Below are positions 9,838-18,078 of a stretch of DNA of 64,000 nucleotides, piece by piece (the first letter of the stretch is position 1; every line of letters starts with the position of its first letter). A program made the translations under genes and the position numbers. The DNA comes from Lysobacter sp. Root76 (lineage in GTDB: Bacteria; Pseudomonadota; Gammaproteobacteria; Xanthomonadales; Xanthomonadaceae), in NCBI RefSeq assembly GCF_001428685.1, contig NZ_LMIK01000001.1, positions 657,288-721,287 on the forward strand, written 5' to 3'. A model generated the notes under the pieces. It searched no databases. It was not told the DNA's origin and saw only the letters and a program-made list of their open reading frames with translations.

Positions 9838-10382
9838 TCAACCACTCCCTGCTCAAGAAAATTAGACCGTACGTCCCCGCCGTGACCGGCCCACCCCTAT
9901 GGCGCGGACCGGGCCGGATCGGAAACCGCCGGAACGATACGGCAGGCGACCTGAAAGGACCCATCACACCGGTGAGCAGCCGGGGTCCGGCAGCGCCCGA
10001 GTCATGCAAGCGAATGATTCTAATACTTTCTTTTTACGGCCGATGCCGCGCAGGGCCGGCCTGGGCGCCGTTTCGGCGCGCGCCCCGCGGGCCGGCCAGC
10101 GGGCTCGTTCAGGCATCGCCACGGGGGCAAAGCCTTGCGCGGCAAGGCCCGGGGACGAGGATCCGGCAGCCAGGGACGGGCCTGCCTGAACGAAGGACTC
10201 GGACACCCATGCACGCTGCGGGTACGCGAATTCAGGCGCCAACCCACGGAAAATATGGCGATTCGGTGCTGAAGCTGTGGCCTGGGCCCCTGCCCGCCGA
10301 CGGAATGCAGGCTTTGCGACGGCGCTCGCGTTTCCGGGGCCGACGATTCGGCGGGATGCGCTGCCGCCGCAGCGGGCAGCGC
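9838..10382. other. 545-bp region without a convincing gene
   Basis: It lies between the rmlB start and the stop of the CoA-transferase, both minus strand, so it should hold the rml promoter. It has a small T-rich island (10020-10036) in otherwise very GC-rich sequence, a 7-bp hairpin GCCTTGC/GCAAGGC at 10132-10148 and an 8-bp inverted repeat at 10358-10382 abutting the CoA-transferase stop. Short open frames occur on both strands, but none resembles a protein family. I see no tRNA or IS remnant. Confidence 0.5.
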
Positions 10383-11582
10383 TCAGTCGGCGTCCGTACC
10401 GGCCTCGACCGCCGCCCGCACAGCCTCGGTGTCCTGCCCCAGCATCGGCGCGGCGAACGGCGCCGGCCCCGGCGTGCGGCCGAACTTGATCGACTGCGCG
10501 ACCGCGCGGTAGCGGCCGACGCGCGGGTGCTCGATGGTGCCGACGATGCCCTCGGCCAGCACCTGCGGATGCTCGAACATGTCTTCGATGCGGCGCGCCG
10601 CCGCGCACGGCACCTCATCGCCGAACAGCGTCTCCCATTCCATCGCCCCGCGCTGCGCCAGTGCTTCGTGCAGGCGCGGCACGATCTCGGCCGCATGTTC
10701 GGCGCGTTTGCGCACGCTGTCGTAGCGCGCCTGCGCCGCAAAGTCGTCCAGCCCGGTCTTCTCGCATAGCGCCTTCCAGAAGCGCGGGGTGTTGGCGGAG
10801 ATGTAGATGTGGCCGTCGCGGGTGGGATGAATGCCGGTGACGCCGCCGGAACGCATGTCGCGACCGATGTCCAGGGACTCGCCCTCGGCCCAGATCATCC
10901 GTGCCGACTGCATGGTCAGGGCGCTGCGCAGCAAGGACACGCCGACGAACTGGCCCTGACCGCTGCGCTCGCGCTCGAACAGCGCCGAGGATACGCCGGC
11001 GGCCAGCAAGGCCGCGGTGTAGTAGTCGACGACCGAGCCGTAGATGATTTCCGGCGGCCCGCCGCGCCGGCCTTGCAGCGCGCACATGCCGGTCATGGTC
11101 TGCAGCACCTGGTCGTAGCCGGCCTTGTCCTTCATCGGACCGGTCTCGCCATAGCCGGTCACCGCGCAATAGATCAGGCGCGGATTGATCAGGCTCAGGC
11201 GCTCGAAATCGATCCCCAGCCGCTGCGGCACGCTCGGGCGGAAGTTATGCACCAGCACGTCGGCGTCGCGCACCAGCTTGAGCAGGACGGCATGGTCGGC
11301 AGCCTGCTTGAGGTCGAGCACGATGCCGCGCTTGCTGCGGTTCACGCCGAGAAAGGCGCGGCTTTCGCTGGGCAGCGTCGACGGGTACTGGCGCAGGTTG
11401 TCGCCGTCGGGCGGCTCGATCTTGATCACGTCCGCACCCTGGTCGGCCAACAAGGCGCAACCGTAGGGACCGGCGATATAGGCGCTCAGGTCGAGCACGC
11501 GCACGCCGGCGAGCGGACCGGACGGATTGGCGCGCGCGGCGCCCGGATCAGGTGGGAATGCGTCCATACGCTGCGTATCCAT
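10383..11582 (-). CDS. CaiB/BaiF family (class III) CoA-transferase
   Basis: A 399-aa cytoplasmic enzyme that moves CoA between carboxylic acids. GPLAGVRVLDLSAYIAGPYG at the start, LADQGADVIKIEPPDGDNLR, NRSKRGIVLDLK and the KAGYDQVLQTMTGM segment, whose Asp is the family nucleophile, are all present. The start at 11582 is chosen because AGGAG lies seven bases upstream; an ATG at 11567 is also possible. Substrate is unknown. A CitE-like CoA-ester lyase at 24104 could act on the same acid, but no hydratase was seen between them. The upstream GH127 gene is 114 bp away, so it may be cotranscribed or have its own promoter. Confidence 0.92.
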   Translation of the reverse strand: MDTQRMDAFPPDPGAARANPSGPLAGVRVLDLSAYIAGPYGCALLADQGADVIKIEPPDGDNLRQYPSTLPSESRAFLGVNRSKRGIVLDLKQAADHAVLLKLVRDADVLVHNFRPSVPQRLGIDFERLSLINPRLIYCAVTGYGETGPMKDKAGYDQVLQTMTGMCALQGRRGGPPEIIYGSVVDYYTAALLAAGVSSALFERERSGQGQFVGVSLLRSALTMQSARMIWAEGESLDIGRDMRSGGVTGIHPTRDGHIYISANTPRFWKALCEKTGLDDFAAQARYDSVRKRAEHAAEIVPRLHEALAQRGAMEWETLFGDEVPCAAARRIEDMFEHPQVLAEGIVGTIEHPRVGRYRAVAQSIKFGRTPGPAPFAAPMLGQDTEAVRAAVEAGTDAD

Positions 11583-11696
11583 GAAACTCCTGACGTGGTG
11601 CCCGATGCACTTTGCGCCTTGGGCGCGAACCGAACCAGACAGGCCGCATATGTTCTGGCGCCACAAAATCTTGCTTGGCGATTCGCGCGCCTGCGC

Positions 11697-13553
11697 TCAT
11701 GGCGTCGGCTCCGGCGCCAGCGACATCCAGGTCAGCCGCCAGGCGCCGTCGACGCGGCCGCCGGCGCGGTAATAAGGCGCGAACACCAGCGGCGAGCGGT
11801 AGCCCAGGCGCAGCTCGATGGTCGGCTCGCCGTCCCTGTCCTGCGCCGGCAACAGCCAGTTCTCCTCCGGCGTCGAGGGCAGCCGCAGCGTTTCCTCGGT
11901 CTTGAAGCCGTCGATCAAGCCGGATGCGTAGACCAGCGGTCCGCGGCTGATGCCCAGGTATTCGAAATGCAGCACTTCCTGGCGCACCGGGCTGCCGTCG
12001 GGCGCGCGCGATTCCTGCACGTTGCGGTTGATCGCGCGATGACTGCGCGGCGCCATCGGAAAATGCAGGCTCACCACGTCGCCGTCGCGCCAGACGCGGT
12101 CGAGCACGGCATAGGCGCCCTGCTCGACCGCGGCGCTGGCCGTTTCGCCGTCGACGCGCACGGTCGCGCCTTCGGCCCAGGACGGCACACGCAACTTCAA
12201 AGTGAACTGCGCCTCGCGCTCGACGCTGACGCGCAGCTGCACGTCGCCCTCGAACGGGTAGCCGGTCGCCTGCTCCAGGCGCACGCGGCCCGCCGGGCCC
12301 AGCTCGATCTCGGCCCGGCCCGGCCCGTACAGATTCACCGCGAGGGTGGCCTCGTCGATGCGCGCATAGGCGATCGCCGGCAGTTCCTCCAGCGCCATCG
12401 CGCCGCTGGACTTGCAGCAGCGCCAATAGGTGGTATGCACGCGGCGCCCGTTCGGGTACACGTAATAGCACCAGTCCTCGCCGTTGGGCGCCTGCGCGCC
12501 GAGCAGGTCGTTATAGGCCGAACGCTCGATCTCCTCGGCGTAGCGCGGGTCGCCGTCGATCGCGAGCAGCTCGCGGTTCAACTGAATCCAGGCCAGGGTC
12601 GAACAGGTCTCGACGTAGCCGTGCGGACTGAATGCGCCCGGCGCGTTGAACACTTCGCGCGAGCGATGCGCGACGCCGCCCCAGGGACCGCCGCCCAGAG
12701 TCAGATGCTGTTCGCGGATGCTGCGCCACAGGCGCTCGACCGCTTCGCGATAGGCGGAAATGCCGGTGGCGCGATGCAGCTTGGCCAGGCCGACCAGGTT
12801 CCAGGCCAGCTGATAGGCCTTGCCGGTCGCGATCTCGGCCGCATCGGCGCCGGCCAGGGCACGGCTGAGCAGTGCCAGTTGCGGATGCCGGTCGGCCTGC
12901 TCCAGCACCGTCGTCGCCAGGTCTAGATAGCGGCGCTCGCCGGTCGCGAAGTAGAGCTCGGTGGCGGGGTCCATCAGCACCGTCGCCGACATGCCGTGGT
13001 GGTTGCCCAGTTCGGTGATGTCGATGCCGCCCTCGCCCAGCGTGCGCGCGCACAAGTCGCCGATGCGGCGCGCGGCCTCCAGATAACGCGCCTCCGGGAA
13101 ATGGCGGTTGATTTCCAGCAGCCCCAGGATCAGATAAGCGTGGGTCCAGATGTCCCAGGTGCGAACGCTGGGCGCGCCGTCCCAGCTGATCGGCTTGGGC
13201 GGCTGCTTGCGCATGAAGCGTCGCTCGGGCGCATAGGTGCCGAGATAGCCATCGGCCTCCTGGCTCGCGACCAGGAAATCGGCCACGCGCCGCAGCCGCG
13301 CCAGCAGGTCGGCATCGCCAGAGCGCGCCGCGGCCTTGGCGGCGGCGACCATCCACTTGCCCGCGTGTTCGCCGTACCAGTCGCCTTCGCGGTTCTGCGC
13401 GCGCAGCTCCGGGGCGAAGATCGCGATCGCGGGGCTATGTTCGTCGACGATGAAACGCGACAGGCGCCCGGCGAGGTTGGCGTCGAGCGCGTCGCCGAGC
13501 AAGCCGTCGAGGTGGACGGCGATCGCCGCGTTGCTGGCGGGAATCCGGCTCAT
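11697..13553 (-). CDS. GH127-like glycoside hydrolase (DUF1680, beta-L-arabinofuranosidase type)
   Basis: A 618-aa protein with the alpha/alpha-barrel pattern of the DUF1680/GH127 family. It has GDWYGEHAGKWMVAAA, DGYLGTY, WDIWTHAYLILGLLE and LGNHHGMSA. The region GEDWCYYVYPNG then HTTYWRCCKSSGA fits the Glu and Cys cluster that holds zinc and the nucleophilic Cys in characterised family members. The C-terminal third is beta-sandwich-like. No signal peptide is visible, so it is probably cytoplasmic and acts on imported oligosaccharide. I chose the ATG at 13553, four bases after the upstream stop; an ATG at 13568 would overlap that gene. Sugar specificity is inferred from family only. Confidence 0.85.
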   Translation of the reverse strand: MSRIPASNAAIAVHLDGLLGDALDANLAGRLSRFIVDEHSPAIAIFAPELRAQNREGDWYGEHAGKWMVAAAKAAARSGDADLLARLRRVADFLVASQEADGYLGTYAPERRFMRKQPPKPISWDGAPSVRTWDIWTHAYLILGLLEINRHFPEARYLEAARRIGDLCARTLGEGGIDITELGNHHGMSATVLMDPATELYFATGERRYLDLATTVLEQADRHPQLALLSRALAGADAAEIATGKAYQLAWNLVGLAKLHRATGISAYREAVERLWRSIREQHLTLGGGPWGGVAHRSREVFNAPGAFSPHGYVETCSTLAWIQLNRELLAIDGDPRYAEEIERSAYNDLLGAQAPNGEDWCYYVYPNGRRVHTTYWRCCKSSGAMALEELPAIAYARIDEATLAVNLYGPGRAEIELGPAGRVRLEQATGYPFEGDVQLRVSVEREAQFTLKLRVPSWAEGATVRVDGETASAAVEQGAYAVLDRVWRDGDVVSLHFPMAPRSHRAINRNVQESRAPDGSPVRQEVLHFEYLGISRGPLVYASGLIDGFKTEETLRLPSTPEENWLLPAQDRDGEPTIELRLGYRSPLVFAPYYRAGGRVDGAWRLTWMSLAPEPTP

Positions 13554-13557
13554 CGCG

Positions 13558-15765
13558 TCAGGCCGCATCGACGACGCAGCGGAAACCGATGCAGCCCGAG
13601 CGGTCCTTGCTCGGCGCCATCAACAGATATTTTCCGTGCTGGTCCAGCCGGTGCGCTTGCGGGAAATACCAATGCGAGGTCTGCGGCTGGTAGGAGCTGC
13701 CGCCGCGCAGGATCGCCGCGCGCGTGTGTTCGTCCTGGTACTCGTCGGTCCATTGCCAGACGTTGCCGACCAGGTCGAGCACGCCGAAAGGACTGGCCCC
13801 GGCCGGATGCGCGTCGACATCGTCGGGCGCACGCAGATGTCGGCCGCGGTTCGTAGCAGGCACCGCATCCTCGCGCCAGGCATCGCCCCAGGGGTAGCGA
13901 CGGCCGTCGCCGCCCTGCGCTGCGTACTGCCACTCCCATTCGTGCGGCAGGCGTTTGCCGGCCCAGTGCGCGTAGGCGCGTGCGTCTTCGAGCCCGACCC
14001 AGGTCACCGGCTTGCGTTCCCAGCCCGGCGGCGGCGCACCGTCGATCCAGTCGCGCAGGTAATTGTGGGAATCGCGCGGGCGATAGCCGCTGGCCTCGAC
14101 GAAGCGCCGGTATTCAGCGTTGGTCACCGGCGTGCGGTCGATATGGAACGGCCGCATGCGCATGCGCTGACGATGACCGCGACGCGCGCTGGACTCCCAG
14201 GGGTATTGCACGTCCACGCCTTCCCAGGTCTGGCCCTCGATCTCGACGCCGCCGACCACGAAGTCGAAGTCGCCGGCGGGGATCGCGATCATGCCCGGCG
14301 GCGGCGTCTGCGCCGGCGCGGTCGACTCGATCGGCACCAGCACCTGAGCCAACGCGCGCCACTGGTTCGAATAGTCGCGCAAGGGCGTGGCCGCGCGTTC
14401 GGCCATGCCGGCGAGGAAGGCGCCGAGCCCCTCGACTTCGGCACCGGGCGCCAGCGCCGCGACCGCACCGAAGCCGCGGCCTTCGATCGCGAACTCGAAC
14501 ACGGCGCGGCCGCCATCGATCCGCGGCGCCAGAGCGACACCGTTCCAGGCATCGTAGTAACGCGTTCCTTCGATGTGCGGCACCGCCAACTGCTCGCCCG
14601 CGACTTCGTACTCGTTACGGTTGACCAGCGTCCACAGGGTCACGCCGTCGCGCGGGAAGCGGCTGGCGAACACGCCTGCCTGCAAGGTGCGCTCGTACGG
14701 GCGCCAGTCCAGGCTGACCATGCAGTCGGCGAAGCGGCGCTCGATCGCGGCGATGCCGCGCAATGCCTCGGCGTCGCGCGGGGTGAGCTGGTTCCACAGG
14801 CCCCAGATGTTTTCCCAGGCGTTGTAACCCACGCCGTTGAAGAAGATGTATTGCAGGTCGTGGTTGCGGTCGCGGCCCCAGCGGTTCTCGTAGTTGATCA
14901 TGTGGCGCGGTTCCAGCCACTTGAACTTGGCCACCGGCGGCACGACTTCGTTCGGCGCCTTCTTGCCCCAGCTCTGCACGTTCCAGATCAACGCCTCCTC
15001 GGCGCTGATGGTCGATTCCGGTTGCAGTACCACGGGGTGACCGAGCGCATCGCAGGCGTCGAAGAAGGCGCGCGGCACGCCGTTGTAGGTGTCGCCGTTG
15101 ATGCCGTCGGCGCCGACCGCCTTGACCAGCTCGGCCATCGACTCCCAGTCGTTGCGGCCGTCGTCGCGGGTGCCGTTGTCCCAGGGCATGGTCGGCAGCA
15201 GCACGCGCACGCCATGGCGATGGAATTCGGCGATGGCGCCGCGCAGGCCCTCGATGCCGCCCGGCAGGTCGCCGGCCAGGTCGAACTGGTTGCGATCGTC
15301 GACGCCGATGTTCGGATACACGTGCCAGATCAGCACGCTGTCGATGCCGCCGTAGCGGCGCTTGAGGTCGTCGAGGTAACGCTCGACGGTATAGCGGCCT
15401 TCGACCGGATCGTAGAAGTAGCGGTCCTCGGCCATCATCTGGGCATGGACGAAGTTGCGCTGGGCCCATTGCAGCTCGGGGCGGCGGTAATTGGCGTCGT
15501 CGTAGCCGATCCGGGTCAGGTGCTCGCGGCGCCAGTCGATCAGCTCGGCGATCCAGTCGTCGACCGAGCCGTCGACATCCATCTTCCAATGCCCGATCTC
15601 GGCGAATGGCCAGCCCGGCGCCTTGCCCGGCAGCGGCAGGTAGCGCTGGGTGGTGACGTGCGAGAACTTGTACTCGCTGCGCACCGGGCGGCGCTCGTCG
15701 CTGTCTGTGCCGTTGGGGTCGGATGCGGGTTGGTCGGGGCTGGGATTCATCGGTTCGGGCGGCAT
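13558..15765 (-). CDS. TIM-barrel-like domain fused to a formylglycine-enzyme-like (SUMF1) domain
   Basis: A 735-aa two-part protein. Residues 1-480 look like a glycoside-hydrolase-type TIM barrel: YGGIDSVLIWHVYPNIGVD, GVRVLLPTMPWDNGTRDDG, GADGINGDTYNGVP and LQPESTISAEEAL, with many acidic and aromatic residues. I cannot name the GH family. From about residue 488 (PPGMIAIPAGDFDF) to the end it is FGE-sulfatase-like: RTPVTNAEYRRFVEASGY, GKRLPHEWEWQYAAQG, LDLVGNVWQWTDEY, LRGGSSY and a final GFRCVV. The cysteine pair that formylglycine-generating enzymes carry after GGSY is absent (QPQTSHWYFPQAHR), so sulfatase activation is unlikely and ligand binding more so. No signal peptide. It ends four bases before the GH127 start, so the two are surely cotranscribed. 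Start codon (15765 or 15750) is uncertain. Confidence 0.75.
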   Translation of the reverse strand: MPPEPMNPSPDQPASDPNGTDSDERRPVRSEYKFSHVTTQRYLPLPGKAPGWPFAEIGHWKMDVDGSVDDWIAELIDWRREHLTRIGYDDANYRRPELQWAQRNFVHAQMMAEDRYFYDPVEGRYTVERYLDDLKRRYGGIDSVLIWHVYPNIGVDDRNQFDLAGDLPGGIEGLRGAIAEFHRHGVRVLLPTMPWDNGTRDDGRNDWESMAELVKAVGADGINGDTYNGVPRAFFDACDALGHPVVLQPESTISAEEALIWNVQSWGKKAPNEVVPPVAKFKWLEPRHMINYENRWGRDRNHDLQYIFFNGVGYNAWENIWGLWNQLTPRDAEALRGIAAIERRFADCMVSLDWRPYERTLQAGVFASRFPRDGVTLWTLVNRNEYEVAGEQLAVPHIEGTRYYDAWNGVALAPRIDGGRAVFEFAIEGRGFGAVAALAPGAEVEGLGAFLAGMAERAATPLRDYSNQWRALAQVLVPIESTAPAQTPPPGMIAIPAGDFDFVVGGVEIEGQTWEGVDVQYPWESSARRGHRQRMRMRPFHIDRTPVTNAEYRRFVEASGYRPRDSHNYLRDWIDGAPPPGWERKPVTWVGLEDARAYAHWAGKRLPHEWEWQYAAQGGDGRRYPWGDAWREDAVPATNRGRHLRAPDDVDAHPAGASPFGVLDLVGNVWQWTDEYQDEHTRAAILRGGSSYQPQTSHWYFPQAHRLDQHGKYLLMAPSKDRSGCIGFRCVVDAA

Positions 15766-15800
15766 CGAAAGAACGGAAAGGGGGACGATACGAATCGGGA

Positions 15801-16718
15801 TCAGGGCGGCGCGGCGGCAGCTGCCGGCACCGCCTGTTCGCCTGCGAGCAAGGCATCGACCTCGGCGCGCGCGGGCACGCTGGATTGTGCGCCCGCGCGC
15901 GTGCAGGCGAGCGCCGACGCTGCGCTGGCCCGGCGCAGCGCGGCGGCGTAGTCCTCGCCCGCGGCCAGCGCCGCTGCCAGTGTGCCGCAGAACGTGTCGC
16001 CGGCGGCGGTCGTATCCACCGCCGCGACCGGGTACGCAGCCTGATGCAGAAACTCGCCGCCGACACGCGCGCAGCAGCCGCGCGCGCCCAGGGTGACGAT
16101 CACGCACGGTATGTCCAGGCGCGCCAGCGCGGCTTCCAGATCGCCGCGCACGCCGGTGATCGCAGCGAGTTCGCCTTCGTTGACCACCAGTACGTCGACC
16201 GCTTGCAGAAGACCGGGAGGCAGGGCGCCGGCAGGCGCCGCGTTCAAGATCACCGTCGTCCCGGCGGCACGCGCGGCCCGAGCCCAGGCTTCGACCGTCG
16301 CCAGCGGCGTTTCCAACTGCAGCAGCAGGTGGCTGACCCCACCCAGGTTCGGCAGGTGCTCGGGACGCAGCGCGGCGTTCGCACCCGGCGCCACGGTGAT
16401 CGCGTTCTCGGCGTCGTCGGACACGCAGATGAAGGCGGTGCCGGTCGCGCAGCCGGCCATGCGCAGTGCGTGCAGGTTCACCCCGGCCGCCTGCAGCGAA
16501 CGTTCGATCACTGCGGCGTGGTCGTCGTCGCCGAACGCAGCCAGCATGCGGGTAGGCGCGCCCGCGCGCGCGCAGGCCACGGCCTGGTTCGCGCCCTTGC
16601 CGCCGGGATAGGTCGCGAAATCGCGCCCGAGTACGGTCTCGCCCGGTGCGGGCACATGCGCGGCGCGGACCACGAAGTCCAGATTGGCCGAGCCGGCCAC
16701 CAGCACGGTACCGCTCAT
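15801..16718 (-). CDS. ribokinase-like PfkB sugar kinase
   Basis: A 305-aa PfkB-family kinase, the size of ribokinase. Family signatures: SANLDFVVRAAHVPAPGET, YPGGKGANQAVACARAG, LNAAPAGALP, VVNEGELAAITG and the ATP/anion-hole motif VDTTAAGDTFCGTL, where the Ala-Ala-Gly-Asp form is normal for ribokinases. It phosphorylates ribose or a related pentose or nucleoside sugar; the context with a GH127-like enzyme could suggest another pentose. The start at 16718 overlaps the stop of the serine-hydrolase gene by four bases, and the next gene begins 35 bp downstream, so it sits inside one operon. Confidence 0.88.
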   Translation of the reverse strand: MSGTVLVAGSANLDFVVRAAHVPAPGETVLGRDFATYPGGKGANQAVACARAGAPTRMLAAFGDDDHAAVIERSLQAAGVNLHALRMAGCATGTAFICVSDDAENAITVAPGANAALRPEHLPNLGGVSHLLLQLETPLATVEAWARAARAAGTTVILNAAPAGALPPGLLQAVDVLVVNEGELAAITGVRGDLEAALARLDIPCVIVTLGARGCCARVGGEFLHQAAYPVAAVDTTAAGDTFCGTLAAALAAGEDYAAALRRASAASALACTRAGAQSSVPARAEVDALLAGEQAVPAAAAAPP

Positions 16719-17989
16719 GGCGCCAGTCCTTGATAGACCAGCGCATAGAAGCGTCGCGCGATCCGCGGCAGATCGACGCGGTCCTCGCGCGGCAAATGTT
16801 GCAGCATCAGGATAGCGACCAGCTTCTCCTGCGGATCGAGGGTGTAGCTGGTGGAGGCCGCACCCGACCAGCCGAATTGCCCCACCGATCCCGCCTGGCC
16901 GCGCCGCGCCGGATCCAGCACCACATAGCCGCCCAGGCCGAAGCCCTCGGCATCGCTGAACTGGGTCACCGGCGGATCGAGCATGGTCAGATGATTGCGC
17001 AGCATCAGCTCGACGGTCTTGCGGCCGAGCAGGGTTTCGCCGTCCAGCGTGCCGCCGTCGAGCAGCATCTGGCAGAAGCGCGCGTAGTCGCCGGCGGTCG
17101 AATACAGGCCGCCGGCGCCGCTGCTGTAGGCATTGAGCGGCGCCCCGGGTTCGCGCGCGCTGGGCCCGTCGTCCAGGCGCAAACGGCCGTCGTCGCCCAT
17201 CGTGCTGATATCGACCACGCGTGCCCGCTGCGCCATCGGCACCTGGAAGCCGGTGTCGCGCATTCGCAAAGGGCTGAAGACGCGTTGCTGCAGGAACACG
17301 TCGAACGGCTGACCGCTCACGACCTCGACCAGGCGCGCCGCGGTTTCCAGCGCCGCGCCGTCGTAGCCGAAGCGGGTGCCCGGGTCGGCAGCCAGCGGCA
17401 CCCGGCTCAGGCGCTCGACGAAGCCGCGCAGATCGCCGGCCGCGTGCGGATCGGCGCGCCGCAATAGTTGCAAGGCGATATCGTCGCCGGGACGCCCGGC
17501 GGCGAAGCCGGCGGTGTGGGTGAGCAAGTGCTCGATCGTGATCGGCCGGGCTGCGGGGCGCAGCTGCGGCGCGTCGGCGCTGCCGCCGGCGACCACCTGC
17601 GATGCATCGAAATCCGGCAGATAGCGCGAGATCGGATCGTCCAGCGAGATCCTGCCCTCCTCCATCAGCATCAGCACCGCGACCGAAGTGACGGTCTTGG
17701 TCATGGAGTAGATGCGAAAGATGTCGTCGCGCCGCATCGGCTGGCTGCGTGCCAGATCGCGATAGCCGTAGGCGCGCCAATCGACGATGCGGCCGTTGCG
17801 AGCGATCAGGGTCACGCCGCCGAGATAGCCGCGCTCGTCGGTGGCCTGAGCCATAAACTCGTGCAACCGCTCCAGGCGTGGCGCCGAATAGCCCTCGCTG
17901 GCCGGTGCCACCTGTGGTAGGGCCGCAAGCTCCGCCGCATGCCCGGACGCCATGGCGAACGCGCACCACGCCGCCATGCCCATCGCCAT
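16715..17989 (-). CDS. secreted serine hydrolase, beta-lactamase/class C (EstB) family
   Basis: A 424-aa penicillin-binding-protein-like serine hydrolase with an N-terminal signal peptide (MAAWCAFAMASGHAA). The S-x-x-K nucleophile motif is SMTKTVTSVAVLML, with the partner Tyr expected near GTRFGYDGAAL. It has ISRYLPDF, IEHLLTHTAGF and FGWSGAASTSY, usual for the EstB/DD-peptidase-like group. Substrate may be an ester, a lactam or a D-amino-acid peptide; not determinable. Three ATGs (17989, 17983, 17977) could be the start. First gene of the operon continuing into the kinase, fusion protein and GH127 gene, directly after the terminator of the TonB receptor. Confidence 0.88.
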   Translation of the reverse strand: MAMGMAAWCAFAMASGHAAELAALPQVAPASEGYSAPRLERLHEFMAQATDERGYLGGVTLIARNGRIVDWRAYGYRDLARSQPMRRDDIFRIYSMTKTVTSVAVLMLMEEGRISLDDPISRYLPDFDASQVVAGGSADAPQLRPAARPITIEHLLTHTAGFAAGRPGDDIALQLLRRADPHAAGDLRGFVERLSRVPLAADPGTRFGYDGAALETAARLVEVVSGQPFDVFLQQRVFSPLRMRDTGFQVPMAQRARVVDISTMGDDGRLRLDDGPSAREPGAPLNAYSSGAGGLYSTAGDYARFCQMLLDGGTLDGETLLGRKTVELMLRNHLTMLDPPVTQFSDAEGFGLGGYVVLDPARRGQAGSVGQFGWSGAASTSYTLDPQEKLVAILMLQHLPREDRVDLPRIARRFYALVYQGLAP

Positions 17990-18010
17990 CCCGCGGCGCC
18001 CGGCAACGCG

Positions 18011-18050
18011 GAAAAAAGAGCCGCCGCGGGACGGGGACCCGACGGCGGCG
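18011..18050 (-). terminator. rho-independent terminator of the TonB receptor gene
   Basis: On the minus strand, GCCGCCGTCGGG pairs with CCCGCGGCGGC around a short loop (one mismatch) and is followed by CTCTTTTTTCC. It starts about 28 bases after the receptor stop at 18079. Confidence 0.85.
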
Positions 18051-18078
18051 ATTCGAAGGTGTCGCGCCACTTTCTGTG

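Noticed and set aside
11649-11677. Possible third copy of the LysR-type element upstream of the CoA-transferase
   Set aside because: Only ATGTTC and TTGCTTG agree with copy 1 and the central part differs; too weak to claim.
13558-15765. Functional formylglycine-generating enzyme serving a sulfatase
   Set aside because: The catalytic cysteine pair is missing and no sulfatase gene is nearby.
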